A stretch of DNA of 64,000 bases from an uncultured Christensenella sp. (GCA_910576655.1 CAJTJC010000012.1:1-64000), one strand, 5' to 3'; shown: positions 7,069 through 14,318, counted from the stretch's first letter. Numbers and translations: made by a program. The notes: a model not told the origin generated them from the sequence alone.

Positions 7069-8220
7069 TCAAGCCACCATCCTTTTGAACGCGTCGGCGT
7101 AAGCGTTAGAGTTTAAGGGCTTCATATTACGGCAAATCATTTTCATGTCGTCAGGGTCCAGGCTTCGGAGCAAGCAGATTTGAAGCGCCTCGCCTGCTTC
7201 CAGAACGTCCTCCAGCTTGTGGAGACGCTCGATAGCGCGGTAAGAAACGACGAACTTAATTTGCGCCTTTTCGATAGCCTCGCGGAAGCTCCAGACGAAT
7301 TGCAGCAGATTCTTGTTACCGCCCGCAATCGCTTCTTCGACCGCCTTCGAGTAGTCAATCTGGATAACCGCGAAACGGTCCAAGCTGGCGGCGTCAAGCT
7401 GATAGCGGCCTGTGTACTCAATATCCGCGCCGGTGCCGAACGTGTTGCCGGCGGCGATAAGGCGAAAATCCTCGTGCGCTTCGGCGCGTCCGGTCGGGAA
7501 GTCAAAATAACCGTTTGCGATTGCCGCGTTCAGGATAACCAGGACTTCGGGAGTAGAGGCGTCAATCTCGTCCAACATAAAGAGCCCGCCTTCCGTAAAC
7601 GCCTTAAAGAATTGCGTCTCATGGAATCGGCCGTTTGCGTCGATAAAACCGGTGAGCTTGTATTCCTGCGTGACGGCGTTCGAGAAGTAAAACTCAATAC
7701 CGAGCGCTTCGGACACCTGTTTGCAAAGAACGTTCTTGCCGCAGCCGGCGGGGCCGGTAAGGAAAACGGGTATATTGTAATTTACGAGTTGAAGAACGGT
7801 CTCAAACTTCTCATGCGTGATACCCTGCACGACGTTCGCCTTTTTCTCGGTCACGACTTCCAGGCGCTGCGGGAGCTTGCCGTAGGTCTCCATGATGAAG
7901 TCGTCAAGCAGAGGTTTCGCAACTTCAACCACGTCTTTCGCCGCGAGCTGGGCGACCGTATCGACGAGTAAGTTGTTAATCATGTCGGCCGGCGTACTGC
8001 CGCTTTTTTTTGGCGACCAGTGAGCTTGCGCCTTTTCGATAAGGTCCTCGGCCTCGGGTACGTACATGGGGTCAAGCTGGCCTTTGCCTCGGTTCGTCGC
8101 CCAGAAGGCGTTACGCGGATTGTAAGAAACACCGCCCATCATAACGACTGGCTTGTACTCCCTCGCGGTGTCCTCTATGGCGACCGTAACGTTTTCGCCT
8201 TGCAGCAGAATGTTATACAT
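7069..8220 (-). CDS. MoxR/CobS-type AAA+ ATPase
   Basis: 383 residues. The AAA_5-type ATPase has Walker A GPAGCGKN (156-163), Walker B FMLDEID (214-220) and a sensor-1 AAGN. Start ATG at 8220 follows AAGGAGGATTTTTATT. MoxR-like ATPases act as chaperones that remodel or insert cofactors into partner proteins. The Walker A ends GKN rather than GKS/T, an unusual but known variant. An accessory regulatory module (8276-8338) lies upstream. Confidence 0.85.
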   Translation of the reverse strand: MYNILLQGENVTVAIEDTAREYKPVVMMGGVSYNPRNAFWATNRGKGQLDPMYVPEAEDLIEKAQAHWSPKKSGSTPADMINNLLVDTVAQLAAKDVVEVAKPLLDDFIMETYGKLPQRLEVVTEKKANVVQGITHEKFETVLQLVNYNIPVFLTGPAGCGKNVLCKQVSEALGIEFYFSNAVTQEYKLTGFIDANGRFHETQFFKAFTEGGLFMLDEIDASTPEVLVILNAAIANGYFDFPTGRAEAHEDFRLIAAGNTFGTGADIEYTGRYQLDAASLDRFAVIQIDYSKAVEEAIAGGNKNLLQFVWSFREAIEKAQIKFVVSYRAIERLHKLEDVLEAGEALQICLLRSLDPDDMKMICRNMKPLNSNAYADAFKRMVA

Positions 8221-8275
8221 AATAAAAATCCTCCTTATTCCGGGCGGGCTCCTTGGCCGCCTCACGTTTATAATT

Positions 8276-8338
8276 TTACCGTGTTTAGTAAGATTCGGGA
8301 GCCCCGGAATAGCGCAAGAGTTTTACTGCCTTCGGTAA
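8276..8338 (-). promoter_or_regulatory. Accessory regulatory module 1 (paired palindromes)
   Basis: Two 16 bp palindromes, TTACCGTGTTTAGTAA (8276-8291) and TTACTGCCTTCGGTAA (8323-8338). Read leftward, TAAAAT overlaps the first one and could be a -10 box, without a good -35. It is the first of five similar modules and lies upstream of the MoxR ATPase gene. Confidence 0.65.
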
Positions 8339-8359
8339 GCTCTTTCCTGTGCGGCGCGC

Positions 8360-8605
8360 TCAGGTATCGCCGGTTTTGTACCGTTCGAGAGCTTTCTGCC
8401 GGTAGGCGTCCTTTTTCGCCTGCTTGCATTGCTCGGCATTTGCCACATAATATTTTCGGCTGTATTCCGCCGCTTTTCCGGGGTGGGCCGCGAGCCAAGC
8501 GCGGTTCTTTTCGTACTTTACCCGAGCCCTGCACTCGGGAGAGCAATATTTCTTTGCGCGGGAGGTAAAATCGATAGGTTTCCCGCAAACTTGACATACT
8601 TTCAT
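8360..8605 (-). CDS. Small zinc-ribbon protein (81 aa)
   Basis: MKVCQVCGKPIDF ... KYCSPECRARVKYEKNR has the Cys-x2-Cys ... Cys-x3-Cys pattern of small phage or recombination-associated zinc-binding proteins, followed by a basic helical tail suited to nucleic acid. Ribosome site GAGGGGTGAAGGCTG. Confidence 0.75.
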   Translation of the reverse strand: MKVCQVCGKPIDFTSRAKKYCSPECRARVKYEKNRAWLAAHPGKAAEYSRKYYVANAEQCKQAKKDAYRQKALERYKTGDT

Positions 8606-8637
8606 CAGCCTTCACCCCTCATTCGAGTTTTAGCAAG

Positions 8638-8737
8638 CCACCCGGCGTCCCGTATCGCGTTCTACCGCTCGGGCGCTTAGATTTACCCTCAGCCGGATTT
8701 AAGCGCGATATGGACGGCCTGGGGCTTGTTTTGGTCC
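8638..8737 (-). repeat. Palindromic element, copy B
   Basis: Arms GGCGTCCCGTATCGCGTT and AAGCGCGATATGGACGGCC flank an interior with CTTAGATTTACCCTC, and a GGGCTTGTTTTGG tail follows on the plus strand. It begins 3 bp past the stop of the 43-residue cysteine-rich gene. Same family as copies A, C, D and E. Confidence 0.8.
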
Positions 8738-8739
8738 GT

Positions 8740-8871
8740 TTATTCCTCAGCGTCTTTCGGTTCCCAATTCTCGCAAGAATCGTCCTCGTACCATAAGCCG
8801 TAGTCGAGGTCGCAGCAGAGGCCGAAGTCTCCGCAGCCGAGGAAATGCTTACAGTTTTTACACGTCTCCAT
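8740..8871 (-). CDS. Cysteine-rich micro-protein (43 aa)
   Basis: A frame of 43 codons from ATG at 8871 with GAGGAGGACGCAA just upstream. It contains six cysteines (METCKNCKHFLGCGD, then FGLCC and DSCENW), the pattern of tiny phage metal-binding proteins. It overlaps the end of the XRE gene by 14 bp, consistent with translational coupling. Confidence 0.75.
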   Translation of the reverse strand: METCKNCKHFLGCGDFGLCCDLDYGLWYEDDSCENWEPKDAEE

Positions 8872-9076
8872 TTGCGTCCTCCTCGTCAGGAGTAAGAAGG
8901 TCCTTTGTACAGCAGTCGAGAGCTTTCGCCAGTTTTACCGCCGTCTTGAGCGCGATGTTCTCAGGCTTAATGACGCCGTGCTCAATCTGCCATATTTTCT
9001 GATAGTTAACGCCGCTTACTTTCGCAAGCTGATGAAGGGTCAAACCGGAATCTTTCCGTAATTTCGCCAACCCCAT
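8858..9076 (-). CDS. XRE-family HTH regulator (72 aa)
   Basis: A short Cro/CI-type helix-turn-helix: MGLAKLRKDSGLTLHQLAKVS ... YQKIWQIEHG ... IALKTAVKLAKALDC. It has no effector domain. It lies in the accessory region beside the DGR target gene, and is a candidate for the protein that binds the five paired-palindrome modules, though nothing in the sequence proves this. Its ribosome site is a run of ten G residues. Confidence 0.85.
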   Translation of the reverse strand: MGLAKLRKDSGLTLHQLAKVSGVNYQKIWQIEHGVIKPENIALKTAVKLAKALDCCTKDLLTPDEEDANGDV

Positions 9077-9085
9077 TTGCGGTCA

Positions 9086-9095
9086 CCCCCCCCCC
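9086..9095 (-). promoter_or_regulatory. G10 tract acting as ribosome site
   Basis: Ten consecutive Gs on the coding strand, then TGACCGCAA and the ATG of the XRE gene 9 nt away. No AGGAGG is present, so the tract must serve as the Shine-Dalgarno region. Such tracts gain and lose bases during replication. Confidence 0.55.
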
Positions 9096-9138
9096 TGATA
9101 AAAATCGGTATTTTCATAGTTTAGTGTTCTCCTGTCTG

Positions 9139-9157
9139 CGGGGCCACGAGGGCCCCG
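9139..9157 (-). other. DGR target hairpin after VR2
   Basis: CGGGGCC (9139-9145), loop ACGAG, GGCCCCG (9151-9157). It lies 23 bp past the VR2 end. The hairpin and the sequence up to VR2 match the copy after VR1 almost base for base, and TR has no equivalent. In the Bordetella phage DGR a hairpin or cruciform at this place is needed for target recognition. Confidence 0.8.
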
Positions 9158-9176
9158 GATTCTTTCAGATAATAGA

Positions 9177-9806
9177 TTAAATACAGAAGCCGAAGCAAAC
9201 GCCGTACGAGGTGCTGGCGTGGTCGTAGGAGGCGCCGCCGCCGCTGCTGACAACGCAGAAGTAGCCGGAGTAGGTCACAAAAGGTGAGCGCTCCCACCAC
9301 CACGTTGTATCGCCGTCGGCGTAGCACTTGACCCTATTCGCCGGAGTCTGATAATACGGAATAGGCTTGTCGCCGGGGTCCTTGTCGCACCAATCCTCAC
9401 CGAATACCTCGTACTCGGAAAAAAGCCAGATATTGTCCTCGGCCTCGCCGTCGTCAGTTGTGAGCTTGCGCGGCGTGATAACCGCTTTCAGGTCGTTGGG
9501 CAGAACGGGGAAAACGTCCTCGGTCAAGTGCCGGCGCATATCGCATGCGGGCCAGCCGCCTTTGTTCGTCCAATCCTCGTTCATGTGATATTCTTCTGCG
9601 AGACAGTTTTTCAGACTGAAAATAACCTGATTCTCGGCGTAGACGCCGATACCCGCCACGACAAAAACGACCTGCTCGCCGGTGGTAAGCGTCTCGGCGA
9701 TTTCGTCGCCCACGTGAAGAATCTCCGTAGCCTTACCGGCTTTGACCGCCTCTTTGACTTCGCCCCAGGTAATAGGGCTTTCCGTCTTTCTTGTGATAGT
9801 TGCCAT
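9177..9806 (-). CDS. DGR target protein 2, DUF6273/C-type-lectin-like
   Basis: 209 residues. ATG at 9806 is chosen because AAGGAGGAACAGTAAA precedes it; a longer frame runs into the next gene. The DUF6273-like domain ends in TTWWWERSP and a hypervariable tail closing with GVCFGFCI, the last 41 residues of which are VR2. The C-type lectin fold of DGR targets displays the varied residues on one surface for ligand binding. It lacks the fibre-type N-terminus of target 1 and lies among methylase-like and regulatory genes, 10 kb from the retroelement. No signal peptide is visible. Confidence 0.88.
   Translation of the reverse strand: MATITRKTESPITWGEVKEAVKAGKATEILHVGDEIAETLTTGEQVVFVVAGIGVYAENQVIFSLKNCLAEEYHMNEDWTNKGGWPACDMRRHLTEDVFPVLPNDLKAVITPRKLTTDDGEAEDNIWLFSEYEVFGEDWCDKDPGDKPIPYYQTPANRVKCYADGDTTWWWERSPFVTYSGYFCVVSSGGGASYDHASTSYGVCFGFCI
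9181..9301 (-). repeat. DGR variable repeat 2 (VR2)
   Basis: Aligned to TR (18892-19012), VR2 differs at 22 positions, all of them T on the plus strand of TR, that is, adenine on the coding strand. All other positions match. Four consecutive Asn codons of TR have become Ser, Tyr, Asp and His. This is the A-to-N mutagenesis mark of a DGR and shows that this distant gene has been a target. Confidence 0.93.
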
Positions 9807-9807
9807 T

Positions 9808-10599
9808 TTACTGTTCCTCCTTAAAAAGTGTGAGTTGTTCCGGCTCGGCCGGTTGTTCCTGTTTTTCTTCTTGCGGCGTCTGCGCGCCGCGATTATCGAT
9901 TGCGCTCGTGACTCCCGACCGCCACGCCCAGCCATGCGCGATATAGACGGGAGTGAACCAGCGCGACCATTCCTCAAGCGTTAAGGTGTTACCGTGAATC
10001 ACGACAGCGGGAATACCGTAAAGGGATAATTGCAGGTAGCACATATAAACGCATTTCAGGTCAATATCGGTCGCGAGCACGACAAGCTGGGTACAATAAT
10101 TCATTTCCTTTTCGAGCATAGCCCTTGCAAACCCGAGCACCATAGCGCCGGACCCACAGCAAGGCTCGTTCAGGGAAATGAAGCCGCGCTCGTTAAGTAC
10201 GCCTTCTCCGTCGCCGAGCGTTATCTGGCCCATCATGTCGCATACGTTCTGTGGTGTGAAGAATTGCCCCTTATATTTGTTGTGAAGCTCCAGCTCGTGA
10301 AACAAGGTACCGAGTACGTCGGTCGGAGCGTTGCGCCAAGTAAGCTCATAGTCCAGAGCTTGAACCAGGTCCGCGAACATTTCAGGGAATAGCTTTTGCT
10401 CGTCCGGCTTGTATTTGCCTATCGTGTCGAGGTATTGCTTTTCCCGCTTCTCCCAAGTTTCGGAGCCTTTCACTTCAATGCTGTTCGCGATACATAAAGC
10501 GCCGAGCTCTACGAAGTCGGAAAACACGTCCCAAACGGAATGGACCTGGCCGAGCTTCTGAATCGCTTTGAGAACCTTTTGCCTATACGGATTGTCCAT
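9808..10599 (-). CDS. N-6 DNA methylase-like protein lacking NPPY
   Basis: 263 residues with GQFFTP (111-116) and a SAM-binding EPCCGSG (145-151), as in HsdM-type N6-adenine methyltransferases. After the conserved TDID strand the expected NPP(Y/F) catalytic motif is absent; the protein runs into a short Gln/Glu-rich tail. It may bind SAM or DNA without methylating, or rely on a partner. The methylase fold is clear but activity is doubtful. It overlaps the next gene upstream by 17 bp. Confidence 0.8.
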   Translation of the reverse strand: MDNPYRQKVLKAIQKLGQVHSVWDVFSDFVELGALCIANSIEVKGSETWEKREKQYLDTIGKYKPDEQKLFPEMFADLVQALDYELTWRNAPTDVLGTLFHELELHNKYKGQFFTPQNVCDMMGQITLGDGEGVLNERGFISLNEPCCGSGAMVLGFARAMLEKEMNYCTQLVVLATDIDLKCVYMCYLQLSLYGIPAVVIHGNTLTLEEWSRWFTPVYIAHGWAWRSGVTSAIDNRGAQTPQEEKQEQPAEPEQLTLFKEEQ

Positions 10600-10915
10600 G
10601 CGCGCCCTCCTTTAGCTTGAGCGCTATAATCAGGTGCTCGGGAGTCTGCTCCTTGTCGCTGTCGTAAAGAGAGCAAACGCCGTTCTCGAATCTCCAAAAC
10701 CTTGCCTTGCTCCAGCCGAGGAACGAGCCCTTGCCGTCGTTCGCAAGCGTCGTCTTGCTGTCCGGCTCGTCGGGGATAACGCTGTAAAAGCCGGCCGTAT
10801 TCGCGATATTCACGCGGCGGCTTTGCCCTAAGCACTCAGGGCGGCAATGCCCGACGATTTCAAACTCCGCGCCGGCCGTAAGCGCCTTTTTCAACTGAGA
10901 TAAATTATTAGCCAT
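10583..10915 (-). CDS. Hypothetical phage protein (110 aa)
   Basis: MANNLSQLKKALTAGAEFEIV..., after AAAGGAGGTTAGTC. Two cysteines and predicted beta strands in the middle (SFLGWSKARFWRFENG). It resembles small proteins often found next to phage methylase-like genes, but I cannot name a family. Confidence 0.7.
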   Translation of the reverse strand: MANNLSQLKKALTAGAEFEIVGHCRPECLGQSRRVNIANTAGFYSVIPDEPDSKTTLANDGKGSFLGWSKARFWRFENGVCSLYDSDKEQTPEHLIIALKLKEGAHGQSV

Positions 10916-10939
10916 GACTAACCTCCTTTGTCAATAATA

Positions 10940-10991
10940 CGGCTGCGGCGTACTCTCGGCGGCTACGCGCCGAAAGTACCCTTGACAGCCG
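10940..10991 (-). other. Stem-loop between genes
   Basis: GTACTCTCGGCG (10950-10961) pairs with CGCCGAAAGTAC (10968-10979) with one mismatch, enclosed by CGGCTG/CAGCCG. There is no strong U tract on either side, so it may be an mRNA processing or partial termination structure between the SprT gene and the 110-residue gene. Confidence 0.55.
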
Positions 10992-11002
10992 CAGAGCGCG
11001 CC

Positions 11003-11920
11003 TTAATCGGCGCGCTCCATCGGGACTTCACAGATTCCGCAAATCAGATTCAGGTCGCCAGTGCTGCGAACCGTCTGACCGCATACGGGGCAAATGTACT
11101 TGTGGGCCTTGCTGCGCTCGGCCTTTTTCTTTTCCTTCTCCAAAGTGTGACGGGCAAACGGGACTTTCAGAACGTACCCGTTAGAGCGGAGATTCTCGAC
11201 GAACGCCTCGCTCGGGAGGGAGGTAGAATAGCCGTTCGTGCGGTCGTATTCGATAGTAAGGTCGCGGGCCTCGCACTCCTGCTTAAAGAGCTTGTTGTGG
11301 TAACGGCCGTTCTGGCAAGTCTCCTCCAGGTCGTTCTCGCGACAATAGAGGTGGACCATTTCGTGAAGCATGGTCGCTGCAGTGTACTCGCTGGGACGGT
11401 TCAGAAACTCGGCGCCGATGTTGATTTCATACTGGCCCTCGTCCTCGCCGTCCGCGCCCTTCTTCCAAATCTTCTTAGTGGAGCAATGGCCGTAAAACTT
11501 CGGCGTAGACTGGACCGTGATAATCGGCCGGGGCAGTTTGCCCTCGAAGTAAAGGCCGTTCAGCATGTCGAAAAGGCTTTCGAGCTTGCTCACGATTTCG
11601 GACAGCGCAAGAGGCTTGTCCTCGTCGCCCTGGTCGTCCGCAGGGGCTTCCTGAGTCTCGGTAGGCATTTCCTCAGCCTGAGGAGCTTCGGGCTCGTTCT
11701 GGGCTTCCTGGGACTCCGTAGGAGCGTCCTGGGTTTCGGTCTGCTCGGTAGCAGTCGTTTCGGGTTCGGTTTCTTCCTTAACGGGTTTCCACCAGCGCTT
11801 GAACGTCGCAAGCCCGACCTCTTTAATCTCGCCGGTCTCTACGACCTTCATCTTGACGGTGTTCTCCAGCTTCTCGATGAGCTCCGCAACGGCTCCGGTG
11901 TTTAAGTGTCTGTACATCAT
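11003..11920 (-). CDS. SprT-like zinc metalloprotease with zinc ribbon
   Basis: 305 residues from ATG at 11920 (site AAGGAGGAAAATACT). The N-terminal ~45 residues are followed by a Glu/Thr/Gln-rich low-complexity linker (50-103), then the SprT domain with zincin motif HEMVH (186-190) and a third ligand region, and a C-terminal zinc ribbon (CPVCG ... CGIC). SprT/Spartan proteins cut DNA-bound proteins; phage versions are common but their role is unknown. Module 2 lies upstream. Confidence 0.85.
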   Translation of the reverse strand: MMYRHLNTGAVAELIEKLENTVKMKVVETGEIKEVGLATFKRWWKPVKEETEPETTATEQTETQDAPTESQEAQNEPEAPQAEEMPTETQEAPADDQGDEDKPLALSEIVSKLESLFDMLNGLYFEGKLPRPIITVQSTPKFYGHCSTKKIWKKGADGEDEGQYEINIGAEFLNRPSEYTAATMLHEMVHLYCRENDLEETCQNGRYHNKLFKQECEARDLTIEYDRTNGYSTSLPSEAFVENLRSNGYVLKVPFARHTLEKEKKKAERSKAHKYICPVCGQTVRSTGDLNLICGICEVPMERAD

Positions 11921-11975
11921 AGTATTTTCCTCCTTATTCTTTGTGGCGGTCTCTTGCCACCTGACATTTATTATT

Positions 11976-12036
11976 TTATCGTGTTCGGTAAGAAAAGGGA
12001 GCCGACAAAACGCTCGGACTTTACTGCTTTTAGTAA
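11976..12036 (-). promoter_or_regulatory. Accessory regulatory module 2 (paired palindromes)
   Basis: TTATCGTGTTCGGTAA (11976-11991) and TTACTGCTTTTAGTAA (12021-12036), with a shared TAAAATAATAAATGTCA block read leftward. Upstream of the SprT-like gene. Confidence 0.65.
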
Positions 12037-12086
12037 GCATCTTTCTGTGCGGTCCTGCCGGCTTACCATGTCCGGTAGGGGACTCG

Positions 12087-12393
12087 CGCCCCATACAACC
12101 GAGTACAACCGGTTACAACCGAGGTCGGTTGTAGGCTCAAAGCCTTGCGGTTACTGGCTTTTTGGGCTTTTACAACCGATACGACCGAGTTTTCCTTATA
12201 AACTATATGGAATTAGAGAGGATTTGAGAGGTATAGAGAAATATGTATATTCTCAAAACTCTCTATTTTTATGAAGTCTCTTATAAAACTCGGTTGTACT
12301 CGGTTGTAAAGCTCCAAAGCCTTGATATGACTGGCTTTTTTTCAACAACCGAGCTCGGTTGTAACCGGTTGTACTCGGTTGTAATATGGGGCG
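12087..12393. repeat. Iteron-like repeat region R1 with 37 bp inverted ends
   Basis: About ten copies of CGGTTGTA/TACAACCG in both orientations surround an AT-rich core rich in GAGAG/CTCTC. The outer ends (12087-12123 and 12354-12393) are near-perfect inverted repeats of ~37 bp. Inside are two hairpins of the form AAAGCC ... GGCTTT. Its core is homologous over ~240 bp to R2 at 45.5 kb. R1 begins 9 bp past the stop of the 71-residue gene. It could be a replication or recombination site; function is unknown. Confidence 0.8.
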
Positions 12394-12401
12394 TCGGCGC
12401 C

Positions 12402-12617
12402 TTACCAAAGTTTGTTGCCTTGTTTTTCAATTTCAGCGCGTACCGCTTTTACCTGTTGGCCCGTAAGGTCATGGTGAACGACTGTCATTTTACCGTCGCG
12501 TTTGATAATGTCATAGCGGATTTTTACGCGGCCGGGTCCGCGTTTATAATCATTGAGCTTTGCAACGGTTTCTTCGGTATGAATAGCAGCGTAACCATTC
12601 TTAAAATTGTATGTCAT
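12402..12617 (-). CDS. Hypothetical phage protein (71 aa)
   Basis: MTYNFKNGYAAIHTEETVAKLNDY..., with AAGGAGGAAAAATC upstream. Basic, no recognised domain. Lies between R1 and the 188-residue gene. Confidence 0.65.
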   Translation of the reverse strand: MTYNFKNGYAAIHTEETVAKLNDYKRGPGRVKIRYDIIKRDGKMTVVHHDLTGQQVKAVRAEIEKQGNKLW

Positions 12618-12629
12618 GATTTTTCCTCC

Positions 12630-13196
12630 TTATTTGTTCGGGAAACGGATAAGCTCTTGTTTGCTGCTGCCATTACGGCTAGCCATTATAATCTTGTACC
12701 CAGCGGCGCAGCGGCGCACAGTGATATTATTGCGGGTTGCGTTAGTGAAGCCTTTACGGCTTTTGAGCGAGCGAATCAGCGCCGCAGTAACCGACAATTC
12801 CTTTTCGGCAGGTACATGCTGAGAAGAATACCTATTCTTTCTGAGCTCATTCGCTGCCGCGCCTTCTTCTTCAGAAGCATACCAATTTTCAGCTATCTTA
12901 GAGAAAACGAGGTCCTCAATCATTTCAAGGTCGTTGTTCCAAATAGTCTCGCTGCTTTCGCGGTCCAGATTTACGCGATTGGTATTACGACCGACCAAAA
13001 TATGAATCTTGTCGCCATTGCGCCAATCATACTTGCCGTCCATTACAATGCGAAGAATCTCGTCTCCTTTGCGGAGGTCGACATGCGCGATTTCGCCCTG
13101 ACTGCCGCTCATAGTGTTTGTATTAAACACATACCCGCGGGCGAGGTATTCGTTAACCTTATTCGTAAAGATGACGTCCAGCTCTGTTCTTTTCAT
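12630..13196 (-). CDS. Hypothetical phage protein (188 aa)
   Basis: ATG at 13196 is preferred over a TTG two codons earlier because AGGAGG lies 8 nt before it. The protein starts MKRTELDVIFTNKVNEYLARGY, is mixed alpha/beta and carries the pattern of a phage protein of unknown function. Module 3 lies upstream. Confidence 0.7.
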   Translation of the reverse strand: MKRTELDVIFTNKVNEYLARGYVFNTNTMSGSQGEIAHVDLRKGDEILRIVMDGKYDWRNGDKIHILVGRNTNRVNLDRESSETIWNNDLEMIEDLVFSKIAENWYASEEEGAAANELRKNRYSSQHVPAEKELSVTAALIRSLKSRKGFTNATRNNITVRRCAAGYKIIMASRNGSSKQELIRFPNK

Positions 13197-13324
13197 TTTC
13201 AAATCCTCCTGATTTTAATTAGTAGCTAAGAGGTTACCTTTCGCATTGCGCTTCCCGCTTTGAAACCTCGTAAGGCGAGCGGAGCTTGTCCACATTCTGT
13301 TTTATCCTCTTGACATTTATTATT

Positions 13325-13386
13325 TTACCGTGTTCAGTAAGATTTGTATGCCGACGAAACAGCCGGACTTTTACTGATTTCGGTAG
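13325..13386 (-). promoter_or_regulatory. Accessory regulatory module 3 (paired palindromes)
   Basis: TTACCGTGTTCAGTAA (13325-13340) and TTACTGATTTCGGTAG (13371-13386), in the same order and spacing as the other four modules, upstream of the 188-residue gene. Confidence 0.65.
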
Positions 13387-13436
13387 GCCGTACTCGGCGG
13401 CATTGCACGAGTGTCTTGCTGCCGAGCTTACCAAGC

Positions 13437-13634
13437 TCAAACGGTCGCGTTTTCAATTCGGGAGATAAAGCCCTCAAGCTCGGCGATTTTCATTTTGCTG
13501 TCTAAGTAGTCCTTGATACAAGCCGGGTCCTTCTTGACCTCCGCCTCAAGCGCCGCGGCGCATTCTTCCGCCTCGGCCAAAGCCGTACCCAGAGCGCACT
13601 TGATAGACGCCCATTCCGATAATGTAAACTTCAT
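13437..13634 (-). CDS. Small helical hypothetical protein (65 aa)
   Basis: MKFTLSEWASIKCALGTALAEAEECAAALEAEV..., strongly helical and possibly a coiled coil. Ribosome site AAGGAGGACAAAAGACG. No family recognised. Confidence 0.7.
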   Translation of the reverse strand: MKFTLSEWASIKCALGTALAEAEECAAALEAEVKKDPACIKDYLDSKMKIAELEGFISRIENATV

Positions 13635-13655
13635 CGTCTTTTGTCCTCCTTCTCT

Positions 13656-14036
13656 TTATTTGCGTGTGTCCGTAATACGGGCGACGTGGATAATCTCGGC
13701 GCCGAACTGCTCGGCCGCCTGTCTGGCTTCTTCCAATCTGGCAATAGGCTTATCCCCGTCAATCTCGCGGAACTTATGCGCCCAGGCCAGCGCGCCGTCG
13801 TCGGCGAGGTAGTACCAAACGCCTTTGACGAAAAACATACGGCGCCAATCCATCTTGAGCCGGTCGATACCCAGCCGGCGCAGCTTGCCGGCGTGCTCGA
13901 TTTGCTCGCGGGGCGGCATATTATAAAAGGTATCTACGCCGGTAATCATGCCCGCCGTTTTGCCGTCGTCGTTCAAGACGGAGATTGTGCTGCGGCTTAC
14001 CTTGACGCGCCGGCCGGCTATTTCCTGAATCTTCAT
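13656..14036 (-). CDS. Hypothetical phage protein (126 aa)
   Basis: ATG at 14036 follows GAGGAGGTTTTTCAAT. The product (MKIQEIAGRRVKVSRSTISV...) ends with a conserved-looking EEARQAAEQFGAEIIHV stretch. No domain recognised. Its 5' leader contains the two strong hairpins at 14101-14180. Confidence 0.7.
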   Translation of the reverse strand: MKIQEIAGRRVKVSRSTISVLNDDGKTAGMITGVDTFYNMPPREQIEHAGKLRRLGIDRLKMDWRRMFFVKGVWYYLADDGALAWAHKFREIDGDKPIARLEEARQAAEQFGAEIIHVARITDTRK

Positions 14037-14094
14037 ATTGAAAAACCTCCTCAAAGCGGTTTACTTTTTCAAGTGTCTGTGATATACTAATTAA

Positions 14095-14190
14095 AGATTT
14101 GAAGCTCGGCCGGGTGTAAGGTCCCGGCCTCGCTTCTGGCTTATAGCTCGCGGTCATTGTTCAGGTGGCCCGCGAGCTATTTACTTTTGG
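14095..14190 (+). ncRNA. Candidate small RNA, two stem-loops
   Basis: On the plus strand a sigma-A-like promoter (TTTACT 14060-14065, 17 bp spacer, TATACT 14083-14088) precedes two back-to-back stems. The first is GAAGC-TC-GGCCGGG against CCCGGCC-TC-GCTTC (14101-14136). The second is ATAGCTCGCGG against CCGCGAGCTAT (143-153/170-180 past 14000), followed by a weak T-rich run. No frame fits. It would run against the surrounding leftward operon. The stems could instead be leader structure of the minus-strand mRNA. Confidence 0.4.
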
Positions 14191-14318
14191 TCCTCAGCCT
14201 TGAGCTTCTGGACCAGCTCGTCAAGGTCCTTGCAGTCGAGAGCCATAAGTAAGATTCTCAGGCGCTCGGCCTTTTGAGCTTCTTCGCGAAGAACCTCGGC
14301 CATGTTCGGCGTTTTCAA
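14181..14318 (-). CDS. Small helical protein (45 aa)
   Basis: TTG start at 14318 sits 8 nt after AAGGAG; an internal ATG at 14303 has no ribosome site. The product ends ELVQKLKAEDQK and is charged and helical. Function unknown. Confidence 0.6.
   Translation of the reverse strand: MKTPNMAEVLREEAQKAERLRILLMALDCKDLDELVQKLKAEDQK

Noticed and set aside
9177..9977. Long N-terminal extension of DGR target 2
   Set aside because: The extra ~57 codons overlap the methylase-like gene and lack a ribosome site; the ATG at 9806 has a strong one.
12087..12393. CRISPR-like array in R1 or R2
   Set aside because: Repeats are short, occur in both orientations, are unevenly spaced and have no unique spacers of constant length; no cas genes are present.
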